A stretch of DNA of 64,000 nt from JAGRGG01 sp965217265 (GTDB lineage: Bacteria; Pseudomonadota; Alphaproteobacteria; Geminicoccales; Geminicoccaceae), in the NCBI GenBank assembly GCA_965217265.1, contig CBDCHP010000011.1, positions 496,001 through 560,000 of the forward strand. Reading direction: 5' to 3'. This document shows, in pieces, positions 29,587 through 41,283 of the stretch. The position numbers and the translations under genes are program-made. Under the pieces are notes generated by a model. That model saw only the letters and a list, made by a program, of their open reading frames with translations. It did not search any database and was not told where the DNA came from. Each line of letters begins with the position of its first letter. The first letter of the stretch is position 1.

Positions 29587-29820
29587 ATGCTGACAACGAC
29601 GGCCACGTTCTCCCGGTTCGGCTTGGCGCTGGCAACCGCAAGCGGCGCCTGGACGCTTGCCGGCTCGGCCATGACCGCCGGCTGGATGTACCACATGGCG
29701 GAACGCAACGCCGCCCTGGCGCTCGACTGGCACGCGGCCTTGGCACCGGCCAGGGCGCGGGCACGCCGTCCCTCGGCCGAGATCATCGACCTCGACGACG
29801 CCCGCCGCCAGCGCGCTTGA
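29587..29820 (+). CDS. Small hypothetical protein
   Basis: This 77-residue reading frame has a hydrophobic N-terminal half (FGLALATASGAWTLAGSAMTAGWMY) and ends with the charged IIDLDDARRQRA, an ending often seen in small alphaproteobacterial proteins. No clear ribosome binding site precedes it, and a long frame overlaps on the opposite strand. A perfect ten-base inverted repeat (TTTGCCGCGG) lies upstream at about 29515-29546. The gene is likely but unproven. Confidence 0.45.
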   Translation: MLTTTATFSRFGLALATASGAWTLAGSAMTAGWMYHMAERNAALALDWHAALAPARARARRPSAEIIDLDDARRQRA

Positions 29821-29893
29821 GGCGGAACGTCGCGCCGGAGAGGCGTTTTCTCTTCGTGTACCACACCGGCGTCCTCTGCCAAGGAAGATCAGC

Positions 29894-30265
29894 ATGCCCC
29901 GTTTCATCACCGCCCTCCTCGCCGCCTCGACGCTCTTTGCCGCCACCGCGACGGCCCAGGAAGGATCGGACGACGCGAAGGAACTTTCGGTCAAGTCGCC
30001 CGAGAAGATCGACCAAAGCGTGATCGGCACCGATTCGCAAGACGACGTCGACGAGCGCTTGGACGCGCTGGAAGACGGCGAGAAGGCCCTGCGCAAGCAG
30101 GGTGCCGGCGGAACGCCGTCCGCGCCCGACGCCGGCATGGGTCCCGGCGACGGTTCGATCGGTGCGGTCACGCGCGATCCCCTGCCGCAAGGCGGCGCGG
30201 CCGATGGGGGCGCCGGCGGCAGCGTCGGTAGCGGGGCCGTGTCGGGCGGCGGCGGGCTCGACTGA
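29894..30265 (+). CDS. Secreted hypothetical protein
   Basis: This 123-residue protein has a clear signal peptide (ITALLAASTLFAATATAQ) followed by an acidic segment and a disordered Gly/Ala/Ser-rich tail. An AAGGAAG site precedes the ATG. No domain is recognisable. It lies upstream of pccA on the same strand, with 83 bases between. Confidence 0.65.
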   Translation: MPRFITALLAASTLFAATATAQEGSDDAKELSVKSPEKIDQSVIGTDSQDDVDERLDALEDGEKALRKQGAGGTPSAPDAGMGPGDGSIGAVTRDPLPQGGAADGGAGGSVGSGAVSGGGGLD

Positions 30266-30348
30266 GGGCGCCGTCAAGAGCCCTGTTCGCCGGGCGCGCA
30301 CGGTGCTAACCAAAGGCGCCCAACCGCCAGCGGAAAGCCCCCGCCTCG

Positions 30349-32334
<1,986 letters not shown>

Positions 32335-32337
<3 letters not shown>

Positions 32338-32461
32338 ACGCTTCGCGTGCGCTCGCCGCGCGAGCTTTTTTTCTTTTTGCTTTTGTCCAGGGCTTGCCCT
32401 CGGCAACGTGGCCAGCCTCTTACGTCAACACTAGCAAAAAAGCGCACGCGCAAGCGTTCTA
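32335..32461. repeat. Intergenic terminator-like repeat, copy D
   Basis: It sits between convergent pccA and the YihY gene. The left arm holds a very good terminator, GCTCG-CCGCG-CGAGC followed by TTTTTTT. The core reads GTCCAGGGCTTGCCCTCGG and CCTCTTACGTCAACACTAGC. The right arm is shortened. The outer ends supply the TGA of pccA and the TAG of the YihY gene. Confidence 0.82.
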
Positions 32462-33457
32462 ACGCTCTTCCCCCACCGTATCCGCCATCTGGGCGCCGCG
32501 CTCGCCGCGTGGCATGGTTTTGCCCTTGGTCGTGTCCTCGGCCGTCTGGTGCTCCATCTCGGCGTTGAGCTCGGCGCCGAGCAGGACGATGAAGGCCGAG
32601 AGCCAGAACCACATCAGCAAGATGACGACGGCGCCCAAGGAGCCGTAGGTCTCGTTGTAGCTGCCGAAGTTGCGCACGTAGATCGAGAACGCGATCGAGC
32701 CCACGATCCAGAGCAGCGTCGCGATCGCGGCCCCCCAACTGACCCAGCGCCAGCGCGGCTCGTCGCGGCTCGGCGCGTAGCGGTAGATCACGGCCAGGAC
32801 GCCCAAGATAACGACGCACAGGATTGGCCAGCGCAGCCACGCGATCAGCGTCTGGGCCGCACCACCGAGGCCGAGGTTGCCGAGCAGCGCCGGCACGACG
32901 GCGACCATGCCCAAGGCGACGATCATGACCACGACCATCATGAGGGTGAGGCCGAGCACCACGACGTTGAGCTTGACGAAGCCCCTACCCTCCTCCTCGT
33001 CGTAGATGATGTTGAGGGCCTCGATCACCGCCTTCATGCCCTTGGACGCGCTGTAGATCGTGATCAACAGGCCGCCGATCGCGGCAAGGCTGGCGCCGCC
33101 GGTGTTCGAAGCGATCCGCGCCGCCTGTTCCTTGACGATGTCCGCCGCCTGCCCCGGCAGGACCGAGCTGATCGCCGCGATCTGGCCCTCGATCTGCTGC
33201 GGGTCGGCGAGCAGGCCCCAGGTCGAGACGATGGCGGCGATCGCCGGGAACAGGGCGAGCAGGCCGTAAAAGGCGATGCCGGCGGCAATCATCGAGACGT
33301 GATCGTTGGCGATCTCGTCCTTGGTGCGCATGAGGATGTCCCACCAGCCGGCCTTGGAGATCTCGCCCGGCGTCGTGGCCCGCCGCCCGCGGTCGCGCCC
33401 CCGGCCCGGGCCACCCTTCGCACCGGCCCCGCCGCCCACTTGCCGCCAGTCGCTCAT
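32459..33457 (-). CDS. YihY/BrkB family membrane protein
   Basis: This 332-residue inner-membrane protein has six predicted helices and family-like stretches DHVSMIAAGIAFYGLLALFP, YSASKGMKAVIEALNIIYDE and YGSLGAVVILLMWFWLSAFI. The function of the family, once misnamed RNase BN or virulence factor BrkB, is not settled. ATG 33457 is preferred since AAGGAG lies ten bases upstream. The C-terminal tail is hydrophilic. The stop is in repeat copy D. Confidence 0.92.
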   Translation of the reverse strand: MSDWRQVGGGAGAKGGPGRGRDRGRRATTPGEISKAGWWDILMRTKDEIANDHVSMIAAGIAFYGLLALFPAIAAIVSTWGLLADPQQIEGQIAAISSVLPGQAADIVKEQAARIASNTGGASLAAIGGLLITIYSASKGMKAVIEALNIIYDEEEGRGFVKLNVVVLGLTLMMVVVMIVALGMVAVVPALLGNLGLGGAAQTLIAWLRWPILCVVILGVLAVIYRYAPSRDEPRWRWVSWGAAIATLLWIVGSIAFSIYVRNFGSYNETYGSLGAVVILLMWFWLSAFIVLLGAELNAEMEHQTAEDTTKGKTMPRGERGAQMADTVGEER

Positions 33458-33542
33458 CGCCAAAGTTCTCCTTGCTGTCTCGTCGGGCTCATCGGTTTTA
33501 AAGACCCTGTCGGGCATGGCCGCGCCACGGGTCTCGCCCCGC

Positions 33543-35075
<1,533 letters not shown>

Positions 35076-35119
35076 GGCCGATACCTCTTTGCGTGGAATG
35101 TGGCGGTTGGGTAGCATGG

Positions 35120-35266
35120 GGAACGCTGCGCGTCCGCTGCGCGGGGCTTTTTTTCTTCTTTTTTTGCTCTCGTCCGAGGCTGGCCCTCGGCATTGCGGCC
35201 AAGTTCGAGAACAAAGTTGCAAAAAAGAAGAAAAAAGGCCGCGCGGCAGCGCACGCGCAGCGTTCA
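35120..35266. repeat. Intergenic terminator-like repeat, copy E (both arms complete)
   Basis: This is one of the most complete copies: left arm GAACGCTGCGCG with CCGC-TGC-GCGG and T-runs, core GTCCGAGGCTGGCCCTCGG and GCATTGCGGCCA, then A-rich right arm with GCCGCGCGGC and GCGCACGCGCAGCGTTCA. The right end supplies the stop of the ATP12 gene. Unlike most copies it separates two genes on the same strand, so pccB must have a promoter inside or beyond its left arm. Confidence 0.8.
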
Positions 35267-35965
35267 ACACCCCTCGGGAAGGGCCTCGACGAACGTCTGA
35301 AGGGCGCCCAGATCCGCCTTGAACCGCGCGTGCCGGACGGCAGTCTCCTCGGTCAGGCCCCAAGCCTCGATCTCGTAGAGCTCTTCGAGCAGCGCCAAGT
35401 CGAAAGCGTCATGGGCGCTGAGCGCGCCCCGCTCGATCGCCAAACCCAGGACGAGCGAGCCCGTCAGCCGCGTCGCCTGATGCAGGGCCATCAGCCGCCA
35501 GGGGCCGAGTGCCCCGATCGCGCGCTCCAGGGCGGCGAGGCTTCCCGGCGGCGGCACGACCGGGTCGAGGGTTGTCGTGGCGATCAGGGGCGCCCCCAGC
35601 CGCTCGCGGGCGAAGGCGAGCCAGGGGTCGTAGGCGGCGGCCTGCCGCTCGGCGAGGTCGGGGGGAGCGGGTGCCCGGTAGCACAAGAGATCGCCCGCGG
35701 CGTAGCCTAGCAACTCCTCCCTCGCGTTCGCCGCGCGCTCGGGGAATAGATCGAGGGTGGAGGTGGCGAGCTTCGTCACCGGCATCGCCGCGACGTCGAT
35801 CGTCTGCCCTTGCGCCGCCCACTCGGCGGCCACGGCCTCGGCCAAGCTTCGGCTCGGCAGGAGCAGATCGAGGCGCTTGGGCGTCTTGACCGGGCGACCG
35901 TCGAGCAGGACGGCGTGGCCGTCGTCGCGGGGTATCGCCTCGACGTCGCGGTAGAATCGCTTCAC
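35264..35965 (-). CDS. ATP12 family F1-ATPase assembly chaperone
   Basis: This 233-residue protein is an ATP12 homologue, which in mitochondria chaperones the F1 alpha subunit; bacterial copies are nearly limited to alphaproteobacteria. Typical stretches are MKRFYRDVEA, VLLDGRPVKTPKR, LAEAVAAEWAAQG and the late LVLGLAIERGALSAHDAFDLALLEE split over the C-terminus. GTG 35965 overlaps the preceding stop by four bases, so it forms an operon with the HAD phosphatase gene. Confidence 0.93.
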   Translation of the reverse strand: MKRFYRDVEAIPRDDGHAVLLDGRPVKTPKRLDLLLPSRSLAEAVAAEWAAQGQTIDVAAMPVTKLATSTLDLFPERAANAREELLGYAAGDLLCYRAPAPPDLAERQAAAYDPWLAFARERLGAPLIATTTLDPVVPPPGSLAALERAIGALGPWRLMALHQATRLTGSLVLGLAIERGALSAHDAFDLALLEELYEIEAWGLTEETAVRHARFKADLGALQTFVEALPEGC

Positions 35966-36609
35966 GCGAGGCAGTCCGTCAACTGCTCGAAACGCTCGAT
36001 GACGGTGTCGGCCCCGGCGGCGCGCAACTCGTCGGCCGGGTGGTTGCCCCAGGCGACGCCGATCGCGCGGCAGCCGGCGGCCAAGCCCATCTCGATGTCG
36101 AAGGTGGTGTCGCCGACGATCGCGGTCTCGTTCGGTCCGGCCCTAGTCTCGCGCATCGCCGCCTCCAGCATCGAGGGGTGCGGCTTGGACGGGTGCCGAT
36201 CGGCGGTCTGGAGCGTGACGAAGCGCTCTTCGAGCCCGTGCGCGCGCAGGACCGCGAGGAGGCCCGGCAACGCCTTGCCGGTGGCGACGCCGAGCAGGCG
36301 GCCTTGCCCTTCGAGCACGTCGAGCACCTCGATTGCGCCGGGAAATAAAGGCTCATGCACCGACCCGTCGCGGCGGCGGGCGACGAAACTCGCCTTGTAG
36401 GCCGCGGCGATGCGCAGGGCCATCTCCGGGTCGTCGCGGCCGAGCAGGACGCCCATCGCGGGGCCGAGCGAGAGGCCGACGATGCGCCGGATCGCCTCGG
36501 GCGCGGGCGGCGGCAGACCGTTCGCGGCGAACGCGCTCTGTGCACAGGCGACGATGACGGCTTGGCTGTCGACGAGGGTGCCGTCGCAATCGAAGACGAC
36601 GAGACGCAA
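35962..36609 (-). CDS. HAD family hydrolase (phosphoglycolate-phosphatase-like)
   Basis: This 215-residue protein has the HAD motifs: the catalytic VVFDCDGTLVDS at the N-terminus, a threonine in GVATGK, the lysine in PSKPHP, and the acidic pair in VGDTTFDIEMG. The cap domain is the alpha-helical type of Gph/PGP relatives. Neighbourhood with ATP12 is common in alphaproteobacteria, where this gene is often annotated as HAD-IA hydrolase. The substrate is unknown. TTG 36609 is preceded by AAAGGA. Confidence 0.9.
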   Translation of the reverse strand: MRLVVFDCDGTLVDSQAVIVACAQSAFAANGLPPPAPEAIRRIVGLSLGPAMGVLLGRDDPEMALRIAAAYKASFVARRRDGSVHEPLFPGAIEVLDVLEGQGRLLGVATGKALPGLLAVLRAHGLEERFVTLQTADRHPSKPHPSMLEAAMRETRAGPNETAIVGDTTFDIEMGLAAGCRAIGVAWGNHPADELRAAGADTVIERFEQLTDCLA

Positions 36610-36628
36610 GCGCAGTTCCTTTGAGCAA

Positions 36629-37006
36629 TCAGGGACCGAAGACGACGGCGTGCATCAGCCGGCCCGGCAGCAAGGTGAAGGCGCCGGTGATGACGGGCAC
36701 GACCTTTTGTGCGCGTCGATCCGGTGCCGCCGCACCCGCCACACCGCGAGCGGCAGGTAGGCGAACGTCGCCGCGGCGATGGAGGTGGATGTAGCTGTAG
36801 CGTCCCTCGCCGGCAACGCCGGTGATGCCGAACGCGCTCGTCGCGACGGGCGCCATCAGCGCGACCCCGGCATAACCGAGGGCCCGGTGGAAGCCGGTCC
36901 CCTTCGGCAGGGCGAACTGGAGCGGCCCGAGGGCCAGGGCGGCGACGGCGGCGAGAGCGTGGACCTGCACGAGCGCCGGGGCCGCGAGCAAAGGGGTCGG
37001 GGTCAT
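36629..37006 (-). CDS. DUF2306 membrane protein with two compensating frame disturbances
   Basis: The 125-residue frame has a DUF2306-like N-terminus (hydrophobic helices, HRALGYAGVALM) and C-terminus (KVVPVITGAFTLLPGRLMH). The middle reads as an Arg-rich sequence unlike a membrane protein. In the neighbouring frame the same DNA gives IAAATFAYLPLAVWRVRRHR, which is what the family should show between YIHL and the C-terminus. One extra base near 36781 and one missing base in the A-run read from 36705-36708 would explain both breaks. These may be sequence errors or a real double mutation. The family function is unknown. Confidence 0.75.
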   Translation of the reverse strand: MTPTPLLAAPALVQVHALAAVAALALGPLQFALPKGTGFHRALGYAGVALMAPVATSAFGITGVAGEGRYSYIHLHRRGDVRLPAARGVAGAAAPDRRAQKVVPVITGAFTLLPGRLMHAVVFGP

Positions 37007-37040
37007 CGGCTTCTCTCCGCACGGCCTTCACCCGATCTTA

Positions 37041-37097
37041 ACCCCGGCCCGTGTAACGTTATGCACGGTCCATGCGATCGTGGGAATCCGCCGCCGC
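37041..37097. repeat. Short hairpin-bearing repeat, copy 2 of 2
   Basis: It matches 20745-20796, best over CACGGTCCATGCGA and GCCGCCGC. The centre can fold as CACGGTC-CATGC-GATCGTG with one G-T pair. It lies upstream of the DUF2306 gene and next to repeat copy F. Confidence 0.5.
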
Positions 37098-37124
37098 AAC
37101 TCGTCGGGCTTTCTCACTACTTGT

Positions 37125-37220
37125 CTCCGAACCTGGTCCCAACGCTCAGGCTAGCCCCGGCCAAAGTTGCAAAAAAGCGGAGAAAAAGGCCGCGCGGCTA
37201 GCGCACGCGAAGCGTTCCTA
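37125..37220. repeat. Intergenic terminator-like repeat, copy F (right arm and part of core)
   Basis: The right arm is complete, with AAAAAAGCGG, GGCCGCGCGGC and GCGCACGCGAAGCGTTCCTA, the last three bases being the TAG of the transporter gene on the minus strand. Only part of the core (CTCCGAACCTGG, CGGCCAAAGTTGC) and no left arm remain. It should terminate transcription of the queuosine-precursor transporter gene. Confidence 0.7.
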
Positions 37221-37745
37221 CGCCGCGCCGCGCGTCGTCAGCGCGAGGCCGACGCGGAAGGGAACGAGGAACAAGAGGGCCAGCGCCAGCTTCACGGCGA
37301 GGTCGCCGAGGCCCAGCGTCACGAACGGCAGCCCTGTGCCGGCGAAGGCGAGGGTGAAGAAGACGGCCGTGTCGAGCACCGAGCCGGTCACCGAGGAGAC
37401 CAGCGGCGCTTGCCACCACGCGCTCCGCCGCCAGCGCTGGAAGACGGCGATGTCGGCCAACTGGCCGACCAGGAAGGCTGCACCCGAGGCGAGCGCGATG
37501 CGGGGGCTGGCGAGCACGAGCGAGAGCAGGACCGCGAGCGCGAAGCCGGCGTAGGCGGCGCGGCGGGCCTGGACACCCCCGCGCAGCCGTACGGTGAGGT
37601 CGGTGACGAGGAAGCTGAGCGGGTAGGTGAAGGCGCCCCAGGTGAGAAAATCGTTGATCGGGAACTGGACGAGGTAGTTGGAAGCCACCACCACCGCTGC
37701 CATCGCCAGGACCGGGGTCAGGTTGCCAAGGCTCGTGTCGCGCAT
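37218..37745 (-). CDS. Queuosine precursor transporter (YhhQ/VUT family)
   Basis: This 175-residue membrane protein with about six helices matches the ECF-like YhhQ family that imports preQ0/preQ1 for tRNA queuosine synthesis. Recognisable segments are NDFLTWGAFTYPLSFLVTDL, ASGAAFLVGQLADIAVFQRW and SSVTGSVLDTAVFFTLAF. The ATG at 37745 fits the family start; an upstream in-frame extension is Arg/Pro-rich and overlaps a hairpin at about 37780-37802. No preQ1 riboswitch was recognised in the leader. Confidence 0.88.
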   Translation of the reverse strand: MRDTSLGNLTPVLAMAAVVVASNYLVQFPINDFLTWGAFTYPLSFLVTDLTVRLRGGVQARRAAYAGFALAVLLSLVLASPRIALASGAAFLVGQLADIAVFQRWRRSAWWQAPLVSSVTGSVLDTAVFFTLAFAGTGLPFVTLGLGDLAVKLALALLFLVPFRVGLALTTRGAA

Positions 37746-37811
37746 CGTCTCGTCGGCGGCGGGAGGGGGGAGAACACGGCCCCGGCCGGACTGGAGCAGT
37801 CCGGCCGGGAA

Positions 37812-37846
37812 CAAAAAGGAGGGCGCCGTCGGCGACGGGCGCCCTC
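37812..37846 (-). terminator. Intrinsic terminator of the catalase gene
   Basis: On the minus strand GAGGGCGCC and GGCGCCCTC flank a small internal hairpin and are followed by CTTTTTG. The terminator lies 33 bases after the catalase stop. Confidence 0.82.
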
Positions 37847-37878
37847 AAGAAACCACGGGAAGTTTATAAGATAACTTA

Positions 37879-39354
37879 CTACTCGGCGGCTTGCAAGACG
37901 CTTGCGCGAACGCCGAGCCTATCGGCGACGCCCCTGGCGAAGTCGGGCGCGATCTTGGCGAAGTGGACGAGCACCGCCTGCTGCAGCCAGTCGGGGCTGT
38001 CGCCCATGCTCTCGGCGATGTTGGCGCACAGGCGCGTCCGGCCGCCCTCGTCGAGCGCCTTCGACCAGAATAGCCGCGGCTGGCCGTAATAGTCCTCGTC
38101 GTCGCAAGGGAACTCGTCCCAGCGCGTCCCGTCGCCGGTGACCGGCATCGGCGGCTCGACCGTGCGGGCGTCTTGGTGCGCGACCGGTCCGCCGAACGAG
38201 TTCGGCTCGTAGTCGACCGTGCCGCCGCTATTGCCGTCGAGGCGCATCGAACCGTCGCGGTGGTAGGTCGCGACGGGCGCGTTCTTGACGTTGTTGACCG
38301 GTACTTGGTGGTAGTTGACGCCGATCCGGTAGCGGTGCGCGTCCGGGTAGGAGAGGATGCGGTTCTGCAGCATCCGGTCGGGGCTGATCGAGATGCCGGG
38401 GATCAGGTTGGAGGGGTTGAACGCCGCCTGCTCGACGTCCTGAAAGTAGTTGGACGGGTTGCGGTTCAGCTCGATCTCGCCGGCCTCGATCAGGGGATAG
38501 TCGTCGTGCGACCAGACCTTGGTCAGGTCGAAGGGGTGCCATTTGTAGGACTGAGCCTCAAGCTCCGGCATGATCTGGACGGACATCGTCCACTTCGGAT
38601 AATTGCCGGCCTCGATCGCGTTGAACAAGTCGGCAGTCGAGTAGTCCGGGTCCTCGCCCTCCAACTTCATCGCTTCGTCGGCCATGAAATTCTCGATGCC
38701 CTGCTTGGACTTGACGTGGAACTTGACCCAGAACCGTTCGCCCCCCTCGTTGTAGAACGAGAAGGTGTGCGAGCCGTAACCGTGCATGAACCGGGCCGAC
38801 TTCGGCGTGCCGCGGTCCGAGTAGAGGATCATGACTTGGTGCAGGGCCTCAGGCACCTTGTTCCAGAAGTCCCAGCGCCGCCAATGCGGCTTCAGGTGGC
38901 TCTGCGGCTCGCGCTTTTGCGTGCGGATGAAGTCGGAGAACTTGATGGCGTCGCGGACGAAGAAGATCGGCGTGTTGTTGCCGACCAAGTCCCAGTTGCC
39001 CTCTTCGGTGTAGAACTTGAGCGAGAAGCCGCGCGGGTCGCGCGCCGTGTCGGCCGAGCCGCTCTCGCCGCCGACGGTCGAGAATCGGGCGAACGTCTCG
39101 CAACTGTTGCCGACGTTGCCGAACAGCTTGGCGCAAGTGTACCTCGAGATGTCGTGCGTCACCTTGAAGGTACCGAACGCGCCGTAGCCCTTGGCGTGGA
39201 CGACGCGCTCGGGCACGCGCTCGCGGTTGAAGTGCGCCATCTTCTCGACGAGATGGACGTCCTGCATCAAGACCGGCCCGCGCGGGCCCGCGGTCATCGA
39301 TTGCTGGTTGTTGTCGATCGGACGCCCGTGCTGGGTGGTCAGTTTGTCAGTCAT
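37879..39354 (-). CDS. katA: Haem catalase (small-subunit, clade 3 type)
   Basis: This 491-residue monofunctional catalase breaks down hydrogen peroxide. The catalytic histidine is H53 in RVVHAKGYGAFG, the distal asparagine is N126 in DLVGNN, and the haem-ligand tyrosine is Y336 in RILSYPDAHRYRIG. The length and lack of a C-terminal flavodoxin-like domain fit the small-subunit clade. It is monocistronic with its own terminator. No OxyR gene lies nearby. Confidence 0.96.
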   Translation of the reverse strand: MTDKLTTQHGRPIDNNQQSMTAGPRGPVLMQDVHLVEKMAHFNRERVPERVVHAKGYGAFGTFKVTHDISRYTCAKLFGNVGNSCETFARFSTVGGESGSADTARDPRGFSLKFYTEEGNWDLVGNNTPIFFVRDAIKFSDFIRTQKREPQSHLKPHWRRWDFWNKVPEALHQVMILYSDRGTPKSARFMHGYGSHTFSFYNEGGERFWVKFHVKSKQGIENFMADEAMKLEGEDPDYSTADLFNAIEAGNYPKWTMSVQIMPELEAQSYKWHPFDLTKVWSHDDYPLIEAGEIELNRNPSNYFQDVEQAAFNPSNLIPGISISPDRMLQNRILSYPDAHRYRIGVNYHQVPVNNVKNAPVATYHRDGSMRLDGNSGGTVDYEPNSFGGPVAHQDARTVEPPMPVTGDGTRWDEFPCDDEDYYGQPRLFWSKALDEGGRTRLCANIAESMGDSPDWLQQAVLVHFAKIAPDFARGVADRLGVRASVLQAAE

Positions 39355-39573
39355 ATGCCTGTTTCCCCATCAGGTCAGGGTGCGTCTACCGGCGCTTCGT
39401 GCCGGCGACTCGGCACTTAATGTGAATGGAGGCGCGGGTGTTCCAACCCTTGATAAGGTTTAATATTCCTCGACGGACAACTAAAATTATGCGCCGGTGC
39501 AACGGTGCCGCCGACACCATCCTGGTCTTGGCAGGGCAAGGGCATAGAAGTCAAAGCTACGGCTTCGGGCGGC

Positions 39574-39601
39574 GTGCGGCGCGGCCAAGCCCGCGCCGCA
39601 C
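39574..39601. other. Perfect 11-base-pair hairpin downstream of the bactofilin gene
   Basis: GTGCGGCGCGG and CCGCGCCGCAC flank a six-base loop. It lies 18 bases after the bactofilin stop on that strand, but has no T-run, so it may stabilise the mRNA end or act with a termination factor. The rest of 39355-39619 holds nothing recognisable. Confidence 0.5.
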
Positions 39602-39619
39602 GCACGCGACGGGCAAGCT

Positions 39620-40315
39620 TCAGCCGCTGATGAGGTTGGGCGACGACGATGGTGACGAGGCCGGCGTCGAGGCGCCGTCGCCCGTCGGGCGCGAGGCGCT
39701 GGGGCTGCTGCCCTCTTCGCCCGAATCGTCCGTCTCGTTGCCCAGCATCGAGACCGAGCCGCTGAGTTTGCCGCCGCGCTCGATCTCAAGCTCGCCGAAA
39801 CGCACATTGCCGCGCACCTTGCCCGTGGCGCGGATCAAGAGGCGGTTGCGCACGGTGAGGTCGCCCTCGTAGACGCCGCTGATCTCGGCCTCGTCCACCT
39901 CGGCCTTGCCGTTGGTGAAGCGGCCGGTCTTGGCGATCTCGATCGCCTTGGTCTCGTTCAAGGTCACCTGCACGTCGCCCTCGACGATCAAGCGATCGCA
40001 GGCGGTGATCTCGCCGGACAGGCTGATGCCCTGGCCGACGATGAGCCGCTTATTGGCGGGCTCGGCCGCGGCCGCGGGGCTCGATGCGGCGGGCGCGTTG
40101 GACACGCCGGGCGGCGGCTGGCGCTCGCCGCTGGAGAGGAAGGGCGCGTTGCCCGGCGGCGTCGGCATCTCGACCTGACGGCGCGGCGGCTCGGGCGGCT
40201 TGGCCCCCGACGGCGGCGGGGTCGCGGCCGGTTTCGTCTCGCCTAACGGGCGGGGCGGCGCGTCGGAACCCGCTTCGGACGGGTGCGATGACTCGTTGTC
40301 TTTTCTACGGAACAT
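39620..40315 (-). CDS. Bactofilin (polymer-forming cytoskeletal protein)
   Basis: This 231-residue protein has a disordered Pro/Ala-rich N-terminus (about 1-85), a central bactofilin beta-helix (about 88-195; LIVGQGISLSGEITACDRLI, GDVQVTLNETKAIEI, GVYEGDLTVRNRLLIRATG) and a Ser/Pro-rich tail. Bactofilins assemble without nucleotide and organise local cell-wall synthesis, stalks or curvature. Here it lies near an EI24-type membrane protein gene on the same strand. Confidence 0.92.
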   Translation of the reverse strand: MFRRKDNESSHPSEAGSDAPPRPLGETKPAATPPPSGAKPPEPPRRQVEMPTPPGNAPFLSSGERQPPPGVSNAPAASSPAAAAEPANKRLIVGQGISLSGEITACDRLIVEGDVQVTLNETKAIEIAKTGRFTNGKAEVDEAEISGVYEGDLTVRNRLLIRATGKVRGNVRFGELEIERGGKLSGSVSMLGNETDDSGEEGSSPSASRPTGDGASTPASSPSSSPNLISG

Positions 40316-40414
40316 GGATTTCCCTGCTCACTGCGCAAAGCGCGCTGATGACGCGAACGAGATGTCTACCGACGGGTAAAGCGGATCGATCACTAAACCA
40401 TAACGTGCATCCCG

Positions 40415-41131
40415 TCAAATCGTAAGCACACCGCCGTCGCGTTTGAGGCCGGACGAAAGGTCGATCAGTCCGCGTGCCCGCCAGCGGTGGTAGCGGTGCG
40501 TCATGAAAGCGGTACCGATCAAAGGTGCGAGCAGGTTCACGACCGGCACGAGCAGGAACAGCGCCACCACCGCCCCGCTGCGCCACGTTCGCCCGCCCAA
40601 GCGCCGGCGTAAGGTGCGCGCCTGTAAGCGCCCGTGGCGGCGCAGCGCGACGACATCGAAATATTCGCGCCCTAGTAGAAAGCCGTTGAGGGTCAGAAAG
40701 ATCAGAAGATTGAACCCGGGCAGAAACAGGTAGAGGGGCAGGACGAGAAGGTTCAAGCCGAGTGCCAGGAGCGCGAAGCGCGTCGCCTCGCCCAGCGCCT
40801 CGACCAACGGCACCTCCCGTGCCGGCGGCAGGGTCGGGTAATGGCGCGCCTCGACGGCGGCGCAGACCTCGTCGGCGAAGAAGGCAAGCAGCGCCGAAAC
40901 GGCGAGCGGGAACAAGAACCAAGCGAGGACTAGGGCCCCGGTGAAGCCGCTCAGCTGCAAGAGCCAGTCGAGCCAGACCCAGCCCGTCGCGGCGAAGCGG
41001 TCGAGCAGGAGCCAGACACCGCCCAGGAGGACGACGAACACGCTGAGCGTCAAGCCGAGCGAGCGCCACAGCAGCGCGCGCAGCGACGGGCTGAGGGCCT
41101 GCTGCAGGGCCAAGCGGAGATCGTTCAGCAT
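40415..41131 (-). CDS. EI24 domain membrane protein (CysZ-like)
   Basis: This roughly 238-residue protein has four to six hydrophobic helices and the EI24/CysZ pattern: FLPGFNLLIFLTLNGFLLGREYFDVV and the late FLLVPVVNLLAPLIGTAFMTHRYH. CysZ relatives are linked with sulfate uptake, but alphaproteobacterial members are uncharacterised. ATG 41131 is preferred over TTG 41143. It is divergent from the adenosine kinase gene. Confidence 0.88.
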   Translation of the reverse strand: MLNDLRLALQQALSPSLRALLWRSLGLTLSVFVVLLGGVWLLLDRFAATGWVWLDWLLQLSGFTGALVLAWFLFPLAVSALLAFFADEVCAAVEARHYPTLPPAREVPLVEALGEATRFALLALGLNLLVLPLYLFLPGFNLLIFLTLNGFLLGREYFDVVALRRHGRLQARTLRRRLGGRTWRSGAVVALFLLVPVVNLLAPLIGTAFMTHRYHRWRARGLIDLSSGLKRDGGVLTI

Positions 41132-41283
41132 CGTCGTGGACAAAGGGGTGAAGGTCGCATATGGGCAAGTCCGATCCGAGGCGGTGTCTCATCGCTGTTC
41201 GCGGCGACACCACGGTGCTTTGGGGTCTTCGGTCGCGGCCCGCGATCGTCCGTAGCGCCGACCGCCCAACAACGGAGGATGCC

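Noticed and set aside
29494..30171. Long minus-strand frame opposite the two small secreted or membrane protein genes
   Set aside because: It is low-complexity Arg/Ala/Gly-rich sequence typical of the antisense of GC-rich genes. The plus-strand frames have a signal peptide and a ribosome binding site.
37746..37878. preQ1 riboswitch upstream of the queuosine-precursor transporter
   Set aside because: The hairpins here are explained by the catalase terminator and an adjacent nine-base stem-loop. The compact preQ1 aptamer pattern (short stem plus A-rich tail) was not found.
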